Below are positions 1-12,600 of a DNA stretch of 64,000 bases, one piece after another (the stretch's first letter is position 1; each line of letters begins with the position of its first letter). The stretch lies in contig OU015659.1 of assembly GCA_907165275.2 (NCBI GenBank), forward strand, positions 4,444,501-4,508,500, given 5' to 3'. The notes beneath the pieces are model-generated. The model was not told the origin of the DNA. It was given only the letters and a program-made list of their open reading frames with translations, and searched no databases. Source of the stretch: Zygaena filipendulae. Taxonomy: Eukaryota; Arthropoda; Insecta; Lepidoptera; Zygaenidae. Made by a program: the position numbers and the translations under genes.

Positions 1-530
1 TATCTATCAACTATGAACTTCTGCCTGTCTTTTTATTTCTTTAAGTTCAATAATTAGTGTTAGATACCTACCTGAGTATGAAGTAAGGATGATTTTAACA
101 ACCTACATCAATGAAATTTTTATAATGAAAAAGATGAATGGATATTTAAAATAAAGTACCTAATATTTCTGTCGAAATACGAGACTATAATGAATAATGT
201 TTAACGTTCATGAAATGAGTTAGCAGTTAGGCGCCGAACGTTCTACTAATTGACTTTGCCTAATTACGAACATGAGTTCGGTTCAGTTGACAGGGTTGCC
301 TTAAAAAAATATCGGATGGCGCCACACATTTTATATGCCTATCTATACCTATAACGTGTTCCAAAATTAGCTGCAAATATTTACAGAGTTGAAAGTATAC
401 ACCGTTATAAACCTTTTCATTAGATTTACTTCGCAATGCAAAAGAATTGGCGAAAACTAATAATTACGCTTACGTGTGGGTTAAAAACTGTAAAGTTATG
501 GTGCGCCGAAGTGATCAATCTCCTATTATA
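1..530. other. No gene or repeat recognised
   Basis: AT-rich DNA with stops in all frames. I see no coding exon and no repeat shared with the rest of the window. It lies upstream of the retrotransposon, whose exact 5' boundary I cannot place. Confidence 0.5.
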
Positions 531-1134
531 ACTATCCTGACAGAGGAGGATTTAAACAAAATAAAATAGGATTTTTATTGTGCTTGTATTACATAGTTAT
601 CTTAAGTTTAATCGATTATATCGCGAAATCATTAATAACTGTATACCTCTTTCACTTTATGGTCAAGGTTGATGCGGGTGCGAATGGAACTTCTTATTTT
701 GTATCCTTTTTTATTTCTCTGTATTTAAATTATTTACACAGAGGGGGTGGTTACCCATTGCGACAGATTTTGCCTAATATTTTTATATATTTATCTACAA
801 CACTATTATTTTTTGAAACATTTTTCTCCACCCACTTTCATAAGTTAGTCTATGCTTTATTACGGATTCACTTAAATAGTTACCCTACCAATTTACAAAA
901 GTCTAAGGTTTTTATTTCCCGTCACTTGAATAGTCAACTTTATCTCAATATTGTGAAATTAAAAATATATTTACTGCTTTATTCAAAGCGATCTATTAGT
1001 TCATTTGTATTTTATCTTATTTCATATTATGATATTGATGCCATGAGAAACTTTATCTTAATCTGGTGTTCACAGGTTTATAACAACTGTTATATTAATA
1101 AAAAAATATATCACTTTCTTTTCAATTTAGTGAA

Positions 1135-2858
1135 ATGGCTACTTTAAACATTTATTATCAGAATGCAAGAGGCTTGCGTACTAAGACCCATTCTTTCCTA
1201 TCAAATGTACTGCGTAATGATTATGATATTATTTGTATTACGGAAACGTGGCTTTTGCCTGGAATCTACAGTAGCGAGCTGTTTGATAGTAGGTATACAG
1301 GTGTGACCGTGACTATGACTCAACAGGACTGATGTACGGAGGCGGTGTGCTGATTGCAGTACAGCGGACACTGCGCGTGTGCCCCCCCCGACTCGCCCCG
1401 CTCCCTATCTCACCAATACTTAAGACCGAGTTAACAACGGTTAAGCTCTGTCACTACAATCAAAGAATTTTTTAAGAATATTTGTGGTCTATTTTGCCCA
1501 ACATCGTAACCAACTTGAATCCCAGGCAGCTTTTTACGATTTTATTACAGAGTTGAGAACTAGTTACCCAAATGACGTATTCCTTATCTTGGGAGATTTT
1601 AATATTACGTACGCTCAGTGGTCAAAACCGATAGACAGTCCATATTTTTCTTTATCGAATCCTTCAAACAACAGCTTAGTCACGGCATTAAGTGATTTTT
1701 TTAAATATCACAAATTTTAACCAATATAATAATTTTTTAAATCATAATCATCGAACTCTGGATTTAGTTATTAGTAATAATAGTTGCGGGGTTGATATCT
1801 GTGACGATGCTTTGGCACTTCCGGTGGACCCGCACCATGTCACCCTCTCATTAACAATGGATCTAGCTTTAGCAAACCCCCTGTTGACACCACCGCGATT
1901 AGCATACTTATTTCATAATGCTGATTATGACTATATTGGGAAAGTGCTTACGAGCTACAACTGGGTTGAAGAATTCCACAATCTTGCAGATGTTGATGAA
2001 ATGCTTCTCCACTTCTATTCAGTTCTAAACAATATAATTAAAGAACACGTACCTTCAAAAATTGTCCGTTCTAATTCCCGCTACCCTCCTTGGTATACTC
2101 GTTCTTTACATAAAATTATAAATGAAAAGAAAAAATATCATAAAAAATGGAAGATTTATAAACGTCAAAATGATTATGATACTTTTTCTTTACTTCGAAG
2201 TCGGCAAAAAAGAGTAGAACACCAATGCTATAATAACTACATTGCTATGGCTGAAAATAGCATCAAAATTTGTAGTAAAAATTTATTTCGTTTTTTCAAA
2301 TCAAAGCGTAGTTGTGATGATATTCCAGACAATATGTTTTTTCGCAACAATTCAGTTTCCAGCGGGGCCGATATAGCGGAACTATTTAACGATTTCTTTA
2401 AATCAGTTTTTGAGCCCAGCCAACGAGATAATTCGTCACTATCGTGTCCTACTAATATTGATAGTAGAAATAGTTATGTCAATATAGGTTCAATTACTAT
2501 ACATCCCGAATTGGTCCATAAATTTTTGAAATCGCTAGATGTTAACAAGGGCGCTGGTCCTGATGGACTGCATCCTTATTTTTTGCGCTCATGTGCCGAC
2601 TTCATCTTTATTCCTCTCACCATTATTTACAATTATTCTTTACATTGTGGAAAATTTCCATCGGAATGGAAACGCTCCTACATTGTACCAATTTTCAAAT
2701 CTGGTAATAAACATAACGTTGAAAACTACCGCCCAATATCTAAATCGTCGATCTTATCGAAGTTATTTGAGAAACTTGTACTTCACAGGCTTTCCCCAAT
2801 CCTAAATTCAGTTATTATTAATAATCAGCACGGTTTTATCCCGAAACGTTCTACTGAA
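1135..2858 (+). pseudogene. LINE ORF2, 5' half: endonuclease and start of reverse transcriptase
   Basis: The reading starts at ATG 1,135 with an N-terminus typical of LINE endonucleases (LNIYYQNARGL, then DIICITETWL, which supplies the catalytic Glu). The frame breaks near 1,325 and again near 1,480 and 1,700. A GDFN motif at 1,592-1,603 and a later RTLDLVIS motif show that the endonuclease fold continues across these frameshifts. From about 2,500 the open frame carries the reverse-transcriptase N-terminal motifs (NKGAGPDGLHPYFLR, then NYRPIS, then LFEKLV and QHGFIPKRSTE), where it is cut by the hAT-like insertion. It is non-functional because of at least two frameshifts plus the insertion. 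Confidence 0.85.
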
Positions 2859-5800
2859 CAGGGGCGGATCCAGGGGGGGGGCACTGGGGGCAATTGCCCC
2901 CCTGAAGACCTAAATAGGTACCTACTTTAATTAGACCTTAGAAAAATCTTCGCAAGGTTGTGGCTTTTCAGAAAAGTTTCATCGTAATTTGAATAGAAAT
3001 ATACGAATGAACCTGAATGAACGAACAAATATTCATTTTTAAAACTATAAATTATTAGTTCGTAACGAACCCCTATGGAAGTTTGTATCTATTATTGTAA
3101 AACAAACACAAATTCTGTCAATATTTTCTGTTTTGAAACTACGTGCCGTATGGTATATTTCTCATTTAAAAGGAGAAGTTTCTGTGTTTGGCTGTATATA
3201 TGTTTTTACAATTATCCTTATATATGTAGTTTCTCTATCCCTTTTCTTTAACTTCATCCAACATCCTTGAGACTTGGAAGTAAGCTATTGTGATTTCACT
3301 TCCCAAAACTAGTTGGTACCTAACTCTTCTACTTTTTCCACGTTCAAAGCAAATCTATCCATATTATTTATTTATATTATGTTATATGTAACTGACGAAC
3401 TAAATGGAATTAATAGAATTTCGATTTTTATTCCCCGTCATATTGTACCTCTGTGCTCAAAAAATAGTCGGCGACTTTTATCACGTGCGGTGCGCGATGA
3501 ATTCGGATTTGGAAAAAATTTTGGGCAAATTTTCAAAATTTATCAAATTTTTCTTCTGTTGACTGTAAATTTTAAAATCTTCTATGGTCAAAAACATCTT
3601 TTTGTTTCAATAGTACCTATTTTTCCGTATCTCGTCATATGGACGAAAATTATTCACTTCTCTGAGTTTTCTGCGTTATTTCCCAAATTTTCTCCTCATT
3701 TTACTAATCCAAGGAGTAACCTTCTCCTTTTTGTTTACGCCGATGTGTGCTGTATGAATCTGACAGAAGAGTAATTGAAATTGAAAATTGAAATTGAAAA
3801 AATTTTATTTGACACAACACAAAGATTTACAGCATACGTACACAACAACTAGACATAGTAACGCGATAAGTTGGAGCGGCTGCAAAATGTGTGTGCTTTA
3901 CATATTCGCCAGGCGCACTACACATATTCTTTGTACCATCTTTAAAGTGCTGAGGGATCCCAAATCACCGACTTACTTCAAAGAAAGTTTCAGATTGCTT
4001 TATGTCGGTCGTGAAGCTACGTCAGGTAGTTAGGTAGTTCTTTGTTCTTTTGATCACGAAACACGTTTTTATCACATCACATGTGCACCTCTGGGCTCTG
4101 ATGGTATTTTTTCTCAGTTTAGTAAAAAAATCGCTATTAACCATAACACTTCCCATTATTTTCCTATCACTTTATAGATACAAACCTACAAAATTTTAAT
4201 TTAAAGTTGTTAATTCAGGTCAGATTCGCTGGAACGTAAATTTTTCATTTTTTACTTTTATCTGTTGTAGCTTCCATGTAGATTATTTTATGCATGAAAG
4301 TACAAGTTGAAAATAATGAAATACTAAAAAAACTTTGATTTTACAGAGAATCGTACTCAAAAACCGCTATACCTACCTAAGCTCTATCGTTTTCGACACC
4401 ACATTTTTTTTAAATATGAAAAACATAAAACTAAAAAGCTAAAAATAACAAAATACCGACTTAATCCATCAGACAAAAATACATGACGTAATACTATTGT
4501 TGGTTTGTGCTACCACTTTTTGATTTAAATTCGGTGCCAAGCCCGCTTACGTCTACCCACTTGGGTTGTTCAGCTCACAACGAACTCATGGCGGGACTGG
4601 ACTTAGCCCATGTACCTACGCCATATTTGGCTTGTCACCGACTTCAAATAATAATAGTAGTCAAGTGGTAGAATAAACCAATAATAACTACTGGTACTGG
4701 TATAATAACTACTGGTAATAACTACCAAAAATAAACTTACGTGTATTTTTGTCTGTTGGATAAAATCGATATTTTGTTATTTTTAGCTTTTTAGTTTTGT
4801 GTTGTTGGAAGTCGGTTTTAATTTTTTTGTTAAAATTTTGTTTATTTCTTGCTTTCAAGTGAGTCCGTTTGTAAATTTATCTAAGTTACAATAGCCTAAT
4901 GTCAATTGCTCATCGCCTTTTACAAAATACTGCTTTTACCGACGGGACGACAGGGACGTTGATTGTTGAGGAGTTCTCCTGGTACGTCATCATCAGTTCC
5001 ACTTTACCATATACATTGTGACGAGCATAAATTATTTAGGAACTATATTAAAGTTAACGAATCGGAACTCGTGAAATACCTTTTATTGAGTAGTTCCGAT
5101 GACCATCTGTGGTCTTCATCATCAGTTTCACTTCTTCAAATTTTGCTTTCCAAAAGCAAATAAACGATTTACTATAAAAAATACAAAAATCGCTATAGGT
5201 GTGTCTGTAATTTTTGAAGAGTTCTCTTGATTTCTCCATGATTCCATCATCAGGTTCTCGATTTGGTGACAATGGGATCAACTTGGGAGTATACCCTTTC
5301 AAACAACAAAATCAATTTTCTAAATCGGTCCAATCGAAACCCGTGAAATACGTATTATTGTTGAGTAGTTCCGATGAACACTTGTGGTCTTCATGATCAG
5401 TTCCACTTCTTCAAATTTTGCTTTCCGAAAGCAAATGAACGATTTATTATAAAATATACCCAAATCGCTATAGGTGTGCCTATTGTTTTTGAAGAGTTCC
5501 CACGATTTCCCCAAGATCTTTTGAGGATAATAAAGATTCTTAAACCATAAGATCCCATCATCAGATCCCACTTGGTGGCAATAGGACCTAATTGGGAGTA
5601 TACGCTTTCAAACAAAAAATTAATTTTTGAAATCGTTCCAACCCTAGCTTCGAGTAATATAAAAAAAAAACATACAGCCGAATGCGTAACCTCCTCCTTT
5701 TTGGAAGTCGGTTAAAAAATCGCGAAACATACACACAGATAATATAATACATACATAAGCTCAATTCAGATGCTCTCAATATGAAGCACTTAAATTTTAT

Positions 5801-5892
5801 TAATGGACTTTTTTGTCTATCCTGTTAATTCAAAAAATTTCATGGTGCAACCAAATTGCCTCCCCCTCAACCAAATCCTGGATCCGCCCCTG
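2859..5892 (+). mobile_element. hAT-like DNA element, non-autonomous, with 8-bp target duplication
   Basis: The left end at 2,859 is CAGGGGCGGATCCAGG and the right end (5,877-5,892) is its exact reverse complement, giving perfect 16-bp TIRs. The 8-bp sequence CTACTGAA is duplicated on both sides (2,851-2,858 and 5,893-5,900). An 8-bp duplication and a CAGGGGCGGATCC start are typical of hAT elements. No transposase is recognisable in the 3.0 kb: the open frames at 3,313-3,774 and 3,788-4,033 have no hAT dimerisation or DDE motifs. A second repeat family occupies about 4,400-5,716, so at least part of the length is a later insertion. Confidence 0.85.
4400..5716 (-). repeat. ACCGACTTCC-family interspersed repeat, copy 1
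   Basis: This is a reverse-orientation copy. Its left terminus (TAACCGACTTCC, then AAGGAGGAGG) lies at about 5,690-5,716 on the minus strand, and its other end is a long hairpin (4,400-4,830). The hairpin arms are related to TTAGTTTTGTG, GGAAGTCGG and GGTATTTTGTTATTTTTAGC. Two tandem modules of about 255 bp lie at roughly 5,090-5,640. It matches the copies at 35.1 kb and 56.7 kb and sits inside the hAT-like element. Confidence 0.8.
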
Positions 5893-7055
5893 CTACTGAA
5901 ACTAATCTTTGTGAATTTACCGATATGGTGCTTGTAGCTATGGATAAAGGTTATCAAATTGACACAATCTACACAGATTACTCAAAAGCGTTTGACAAAA
6001 TTTCACATTTCCTCGTAATAAAGAAGCTCAAAGAATTAGGAATCCATGGGGACTTGCTCCGATGGATTACCTCCTACCTAGAGAATAGATGCCAGGCAGT
6101 CTCGGTCAAAGGCTTCGTCTCATCTTTTGTTCCAGTCACATCTGGCGTGCCCCAAGGCTCCCATTTTGGGCCCCTGTTATTCAATCTATTCATTAATGAT
6201 GTAATTAGAATCTTTACCAAGGCTAATCTTCTCATGTATGCTGATGATAAGAAAATATTTACTCTAGTAAAGATGATCTCCGATTGTTCAGCATTACAAA
6301 GTGAACTTGATCGTTTTTATCAGTATTGCCTGGAAAATCAATTATTTCTTAACATTGACAAGTGTACAGTTATCACCTACACTAGAAAACGTAATTTCTT
6401 GACATTTGACTATAAATTTAACAATAAATCGATCAATAGGAGGTCACAAGTTAAAGATCTTGGCATAATTCTGGACCATAAACTTACCTTTGACAAGCAC
6501 ATAGACTATATTACTGGCAAAGCTTATAGAATGTTAGGCTTCATAATGAGAAACTGCAAAGTATTTTCCACTCCAACTACTTATAAAATTATTTTCTGTG
6601 CTTATGTGCGGAGTATATTAGAGTATGGAAGTACAGTCTGGAATCCTCAGTACAATTGTCATATCGAACAATTAGAAGGTATTCAAAAAAAATGTATAAA
6701 ATATTTCTCATATAGGTTTCCAAACACTAAAAATGACAACGATCCTTCTGTTTTTCAAACTCTGGAAATTCGCCGTGAGCTCCGTGATCTTACCTTTCTC
6801 TACAAACTTCTAAATGGCCACGTTGACTCTGCTTATCTTCTCTCCCAAATTAAGTTCCGCTGTCCTAACCGTTCTACCAGATCCAAAGATTTGTTCGCAG
6901 TACCAATCTCTAGAACTAATTACGCAAAAAACTCTTACGTTAGACGCTCTTGTGATCTTTATAACAAAAAGTTTTCTCATATTGACATGTTTAATATAAG
7001 CCTTCACAAATTACAAAATATTCTTAAATCTGACTCAACAGTAAATAATAGCTGA
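5893..7055 (+). pseudogene. LINE ORF2, 3' half: reverse transcriptase palm and C-terminus
   Basis: This is the continuation of the interrupted reverse transcriptase. It resumes in the hAT target duplication and reads TNLCEFTD, then a D-Y-S-K-A-F-D block (catalytic Asp), then SGVPQGS, then LLMYADDKKIF with the YADD catalytic pair near 6,240. The thumb and C-terminal region has KDLGIILD, then YVRSILEYGSTVWNP, then LEGIQKKCIKYF, which is standard for the Jockey group. The stop is TGA at 7,053-7,055. Removing the insertion and one copy of the 8-bp duplication rejoins the motif order without loss. PQGSHFGP carries Phe where Leu is more usual. Confidence 0.85.
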
Positions 7056-7057
7056 CT

Positions 7058-7265
7058 AACTGCTCCCTGAGGTTTCATTCGCGTAGTTTCGGAGTTACCG
7101 CAGGAATTCCATGATAATCTATATGTATAAACCTTTTCTCTTGAATCCATTATCTATTTATTATCTATTGATGAAAACCGTATGAAAATCCGTTCAGTGG
7201 TTTCTGAGTTTATCGCTTACTGACTGACATACAGACAGACGCGTCCGAGGACTGTTTTTTATTAT
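7058..7265 (-). repeat. Lep1/Helitron-like fragment in LINE 3' UTR
   Basis: A degenerate minus-strand copy. It shows the GGTTTCA..CGCG, GGAGTTACCGCAGGAATTCC and GAAAATCCGTTCAGTGGTTT blocks found in the other copies, plus ACAGACAGAC at its 5' side. The CTAG terminus is lost. Confidence 0.65.
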
Positions 7266-7935
7266 GAAGTGAAAGTGAGAACTCCATTCCCTTTTTTCCC
7301 CTTTTTACACGATTTTCTTTTGACACCCGCATCAACTTACCCGCCAACTTATTAATTGTTTAATATGTATAACCTACCTGCAAGTGTGTACCTATATTTT
7401 ATCTAAATTTATTATTGCTAACTATGTAGTTACTATTTGTACAACTTTAATGAACTGCATGTACCACCTCTCGTGGAATTTCGAGTGCGTTAATATTTTA
7501 TTTTTTATATATCTTTTTCCTATGTGTGGAAACTTTAAGGTGTAAGAATTTTTTTATATTTTGTTATATTTTTACTTATGTTGTACCGTTCGTTTCCCAA
7601 ATAAATAAATAAATAAATAAATAAATGGGACAAAAAAAAATTAAAAAATCTTACAAATTGATTACAATCAAAAAGAAAACAACCTGTGAAGGCGCTCGCC
7701 GCTCAATCGCTTGTACACACATCGCCGCTATCTGAAGGTCAATGACTTGAAAAGTATTCGACCAGCTGATGCATCAGCTTCGCTCGCTGTGTGCGTGATG
7801 CGTGCCTTGTATACCTACGTATTAGTACATGTATTGTGTACTTTGTGGATGTAGTTGTTAGCTTTTTGTAAGGTGATTTTTTTCAATGAATTTATTTTAC
7901 TCATATTCTCAAAAACTAACAAACTTATAATATTA

Positions 7936-8120
7936 CTAGCTGTTCCCCGTGGTTTCACTCGCGGTAATTTCAGAGTTCCCGCGGAAATTCCGGGATAAAA
8001 AGTACCATATGTCCTTCTCAGTACACCTGACAACGAGTATGCAAAATTTCATGATGATAGGTTGAGCCGTTAATACGTGAAAGCATAGCAAATAAACAAA
8101 CTCACTTTCGCATAATATGT
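7936..8120 (-). mobile_element. Lep1/Helitron-like non-autonomous element
   Basis: The 3' end CTAG (7,936-7,939, minus orientation) is followed inward by a CGCGG-like hairpin, then CCCGCGGAAATTCCGGGATA, a TCATGATGATAGGTTGAGCC block, and a 5' end CATATTATGCGAAAGTGAG. The flank beyond CTAG is TAATATTATAA. Confidence 0.75.
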
Positions 8121-8164
8121 GCAGCTAATTTTGGAGCATCTTTTATATTATGCCATAGTAAAAT

Positions 8165-8449
8165 TTGTCTCATTCTCTAGTTATATTCTTTAGCGATTCC
8201 CAGAGTTTTGCCTTTTTTCCGCAATCAAAAGTAGATACTTACACCATGTTTGAATCGACAACCCTAAGTGCCATTGCGACTAGCGGCAGGCTGGCACAAC
8301 TTCAGGTTGAGTGCGGCATCTTAACGACACGACGTCACTCCATTTGTTTGTGTCTGAACTCTGACGATGAACTTAACTCAAAGTTCCTCGGTAATGCGTC
8401 GGTCAACTGTTTCACGTGTTCTCCACGTGAGCAAAACCATGATCCATGA
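8165..8449 (+). other. Unrecognised open frame, probably not a gene
   Basis: A 94-codon open frame with somewhat higher GC than its surroundings. It matches no family that I know, has no splice context or polyadenylation signal that decides the matter, and is flanked by rolling-circle repeats. I list it only because it is the longest open frame in a gene-free 6-kb stretch. Confidence 0.15.
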
Positions 8450-8870
8450 CAAAACTAAGTTGCTGACTTCGCAACTTAGTTGAAATAGCGACAAAACTTA
8501 TGGGTGAAGAGTGAAATCATCATGAAATAAGTAAAACTTTAAAGTCGTCGCATTACTGACTAGTTCCATATAATTTAGATATTATCTAGTATACCTAAAT
8601 GACTTTGGCAGAGGATTCAATCTTTTATAGTAAAACGTTGAAAAACTGTAAATGGGACAAAGCATTTTTGATAGATTTTTTTTTAAACCATAGTCGTGAA
8701 GGTCAAATATTCTAATATTTGATTGGAAAAACCACGCGAAAAATATAGAAAAGATTAAAGTTGACACACACAGTACAAACAGTACAGTAGGTACACCTAA
8801 CTTACTTTTATCTGGATTCATAAGAGTTCCCAAAAGAATTCAGATTTCATAAGAGTGAAATATGTTTAAA

Positions 8871-9089
8871 CTAGATGTGCCCCGCGGTTTCACCCGCGTT
8901 AATTTCAGAGTTTCCGCGGGAATTTCGGGATAAAAATTACCCTATGTGTTAATCTGATGTATAAGCTATATTACTGTAAAGTTTAATTTAAATCCATCCA
9001 GTGGTTTTTGCGTTAAAGAGTAACAAACATCCATCGATCCATCCATCCATACATTCTAACAAACTTTCGCGTTTATAATATTAGTGGGA
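8871..9089 (-). mobile_element. Lep1/Helitron-like non-autonomous element
   Basis: CTAG terminus at 8,871, hairpin GCGGTTTCACCCGC, and a 5' terminus that on the minus strand reads TCCCACTAATATTATAAA. It is close to full length. Confidence 0.8.
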
Positions 9090-9289
9090 TAAAGAAAAAA
9101 TTGTAGCGAAATAAGAATAATAGTTTTGTATAATATTAAATTTGCTTTTCTCTGGAATTCTTTGTTCCGAGATAAATAAAATGTCATTCGGAGATACTGT
9201 AGCATAGTACCTATTATATTATCTGTGTTGTAACTTACTAAGGTGAATTAAATCTACCGAGGGATAGTATTATATTATCTGTGCTAAGT

Positions 9290-9697
9290 GTGCTATCAGT
9301 GAAAGAATTTTTAGAATCGGTTCAGTAGTTCCAGATAATATTATCTCCTACATTCAAACTTACAAACATACAAACTTTACATATCTATATACATATTATG
9401 TAAAAATGAATCCCTATTTCCCTTAGTCACGGCATCACGCATGAAACGCTGGGCCAATTTCACTAATCATTTTTTGTTGTGTTTGTTTTAGTAAGGAGAA
9501 GAAGAATAAAAGAAGTTTGGAGATCCTGCGGGAATTCAGAAACTAACGCGGGTGAATCTTCGAAGCGGTTGGACCGATTAATATGACGGGGTTTTCACTG
9601 CTAATTAACTGATGTTATAAGGAGTAAACTAGGCTGCTTTTGGAGTTCCTGCAGGAATTTCGAAACTGACGCGAGTGAAACCGCGGGGCACAGCTAG
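9290..9697 (+). mobile_element. Lep1/Helitron-like composite
   Basis: A minus-orientation fragment (9,290-9,400, GTGAAAGAATTTTTAGAATC) abuts a plus-orientation element. That element has two CGCGG-type domains (near 9,530 and 9,660) and ends ACAGCTAG at 9,694-9,697. The sequence after CTAG, TTTATAATATTAGTAG, is the reverse complement of the usual 5' terminus. Confidence 0.7.
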
Positions 9698-9699
9698 TT

Positions 9700-12600
9700 T
9701 ATAATATTAGTAGATTTTAACCCCAAAAACATTGGGTGTATGCTTCTCATACTTTGACATTATATGAAGCGAGAAAATCAACTCTATAATTTAGGTTAGG
9801 AGATTGAAAAAAGAGCAAAAAATTGTTATTCATGTCGTGTATATTCAATGGCATAATATAATAGTGCAGTTGTGTGATAATTGTAAAAGGTATCTTAAAT
9901 TATTTTCATACAATAAATACTATTAAAAAAAAATTAAAGGTAAACCTCACAATCAAAAATTAGATACAAAACGAAATTAACGACGGAGTTAATTAATCCT
10001 TTAAGTATAGGTAATATGAGTTATTACTTATTTACTATTTTTATAATAACATATATTCAAGAATAATAAGTAGATAAAGTAATAAACTGTTGATTCGTTC
10101 TAATACTCTGAAAATAAAGTTTCTCAACAAATCTGCATTATCTACTTGACTTATAAACAAATCTTCAATAATATCCAATTCCTGACTGAGATTCGTAAAG
10201 TTTCACCTCGTCTTTTTTCATTATTAACTCGGGTCTGAAAATAAAGATATTTAACAATATAACCAACCTCGCTAAACTTCTTCCAATCATTTAAATTATA
10301 CAATTATGGTTCTATATCGCGGTGTAAGAACCAGATGAACATTTTTTCTCCAATTTTACAGGAGAAATATCACGTCGTAAAACTTTAAAGCCTTTTTATA
10401 GCATTCCGTTTTTTATGGAATTAGTGAAATATTGATCCCATCAAAAACATAAATGTGAAAGTGGAAGCCAAAGTCAGTATAAAGCTTATGCTTAGTTGTC
10501 GACTTCGCCGACAAAAGAATTGACCGCAAGGGGTTTTATATTTGAAAAAGAATTATTCATCATTTTTACATACAAAACTTTCTATGTCAAATATATAATG
10601 GATTGTAATAGATCATTTCCGTAAACTAAATATATGTTCTTACCTATCAGTAAAAATAGGAAAATTCGAGCTGACAATGAATGTATTTGACTCAGTTTAA
10701 TTGAGTGACGTAAAATACATCATTAAGAATATTTCAAAATTCTGATTAGCCAGTTGCATACTACAATACTGAACTTTGTTATATTACCTTCTTGATTGGA
10801 AAAATCTAAAAACTAAATTATTGATAATTATCATTTTTTTTTAGTTTTTCCAGTTTTCCGATTTTTCCCTTTGTTTACGCCTAAAAGTCTACCTTGATGC
10901 CAAATATCAAGTTCCTAGGCCATCTGGAAGTGCGTTATAATTTTGGTCCAAAGGTCAGTCAGTGATAAAAATCACGATTTTTCGACGTTAATATCTAAAT
11001 AACCGTTCGAAGTGCGTTAATGAAATTTGGAGCACATATTTATGTCGCAAGTCTTAATATATGAGCCAAATTCGACATTTTTAAGTTAAATAGTTTTTGA
11101 ATTATGGGGGGGTGAAAAGTGGTTCCAAATGGTTCGTATAATATTACACACGGTGCTGCTCGCCAGTTCTGTCAGCTTGAGAACTTTGGCTTGACACGCT
11201 GCCGCGTGTCTAGATCGGACGATTGTGTCTTTTGAACCACTTTTCGAACGATTAATATGAAAAACCTATTTTTGTGTTTTTGGTAGATACCTACGTTCAT
11301 CTGATTCTTAAATAGCTACTGCTTTACACCATGGTTTACAAAAGGTCTCTATCTACAAGTTTAAATTGGGCCATGACAGAAAAACGGGCACAACTCACTT
11401 TAGAGTAGAGTTAAAATAATAATGCTTGGACATTATCACACGGCGCCACCTGGTTCCAAAATAAGCAAAGCTTGTACTATAGATACCGGATGATCTATAA
11501 TCTATATACCTTTTTTGTAACTAAACTAGACTAAATAATTCATACTGAACACGCAGACCAAGGGTAAACTAATGTTAAACACATAAAATTAATAGGTATT
11601 TAACTTGACTCGAGAATCGAACCCGAGACACCTGGCGTTCTGTCGGGTTCGTTAAATACTAGACCATCACACAAAGGTGCAAACTTTTAAAATTTGGAAA
11701 ACAATAACAGTGATCAATATAATTAAGCGCATTGAGTAATAGATGCCGTCCCTCGAGCGTTGTTATGTTTGCGACGCTCCATCTATCTGTACGATCATTA
11801 TTTTATGCAAGTCTGTAACAAAACTTCATTTGTACTCACAATGTCAACTGCACAGACTGCTGTTGTTGGACTGAAACAATAGAAACATAAATTAGATGGT
11901 CTCCCTTTGTCTGACGTATAAATAAATTCATCCCGCTAAACGAGGGTTAAGTAGTATACAATCTCAGTAACGGCTCGTGTGATGTTTGGCTCGCAGCCAA
12001 CGCAACTTCTACTGTTTTATAAGTATAATTCTCAATTCGAAAAACAGGAAGATAAAAAGAGTCGTTGGTATATTTTTTTGGTCTCTCGCAACTTAATTCA
12101 CAGGAAATACAGTATAGCAATGTCTAATTAAATAGTATTTCTTTTGAAGTACCTACCTAACTATATCTAAAAGTAAAAATAAATGCACAGCCTCCGGGTC
12201 CGATTTCGTTATATTTTGGAACGAATTTACCAAAACAAAACCATAGTTAAAATTTTAAAATACGTATACTTTAAGCATATTTCGTATCGCGTTAATTATA
12301 TTTTTAACAACGGAAGTATCAAAGATGTTATATACTAGAATATCATTGGGAATTATCCTAGATTTTAACGATAGTGATTCAACTTGTATTTGAAAGAAAA
12401 TTTTGGTTAATGTTTGAACTAACTTGAACGACCGTCAACGAACCAACAGAATATGTTTCACTATGTCCTAGAGTATTATATTTCGCTTTGTCCAGCATTG
12501 GACCTCTATCGGCTGATATGATGACTTACAGTCATCCCAGAAGTCTGAGGAAAGAACAATTCTCCTCATTGAAAAAAAAAATCGCACCAATCCTGTCTCC

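Larger units (their letters stand above)
540..7626 (+). mobile_element. Jockey-type non-LTR retrotransposon, decayed and interrupted
   Basis: This is a LINE of the Jockey/CR1 group with an apurinic-like endonuclease followed by a reverse transcriptase, and a 3' end of repeated TAAA units near 7,599-7,626. The coding part runs from 1,135 to 2,858, is cut by a hAT-like insertion (2,859-5,892), and resumes at 5,893 to a stop at 7,055. Endonuclease frameshifts and the insertion make it non-autonomous. No convincing ORF1 (gag-like) gene is seen; the long open stretch upstream of 1,135 has no zinc knuckle and looks like AT-rich leader. The left boundary is a guess, because no target-site duplication was identified. 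A Lep1-like fragment (7,058-7,265) lies in the 3' untranslated part. Confidence 0.85.

Noticed and set aside
578..1147. 189-codon open frame ending just inside the LINE ORF2 start, as a possible ORF1
   Set aside because: It begins at TTG, is AT-rich and hydrophobic by composition, and has no zinc knuckle, coiled coil or RRM signature.
3313..3774. 153-codon open frame inside the hAT-like element as a transposase
   Set aside because: No hAT dimerisation block or DDE-type motif; the frame follows AT-rich composition.
5054..5615. Overlapping open frames on both strands in the 255-bp modules
   Set aside because: They repeat with the non-coding module and are disrupted differently in the copies at 35 and 57 kb.
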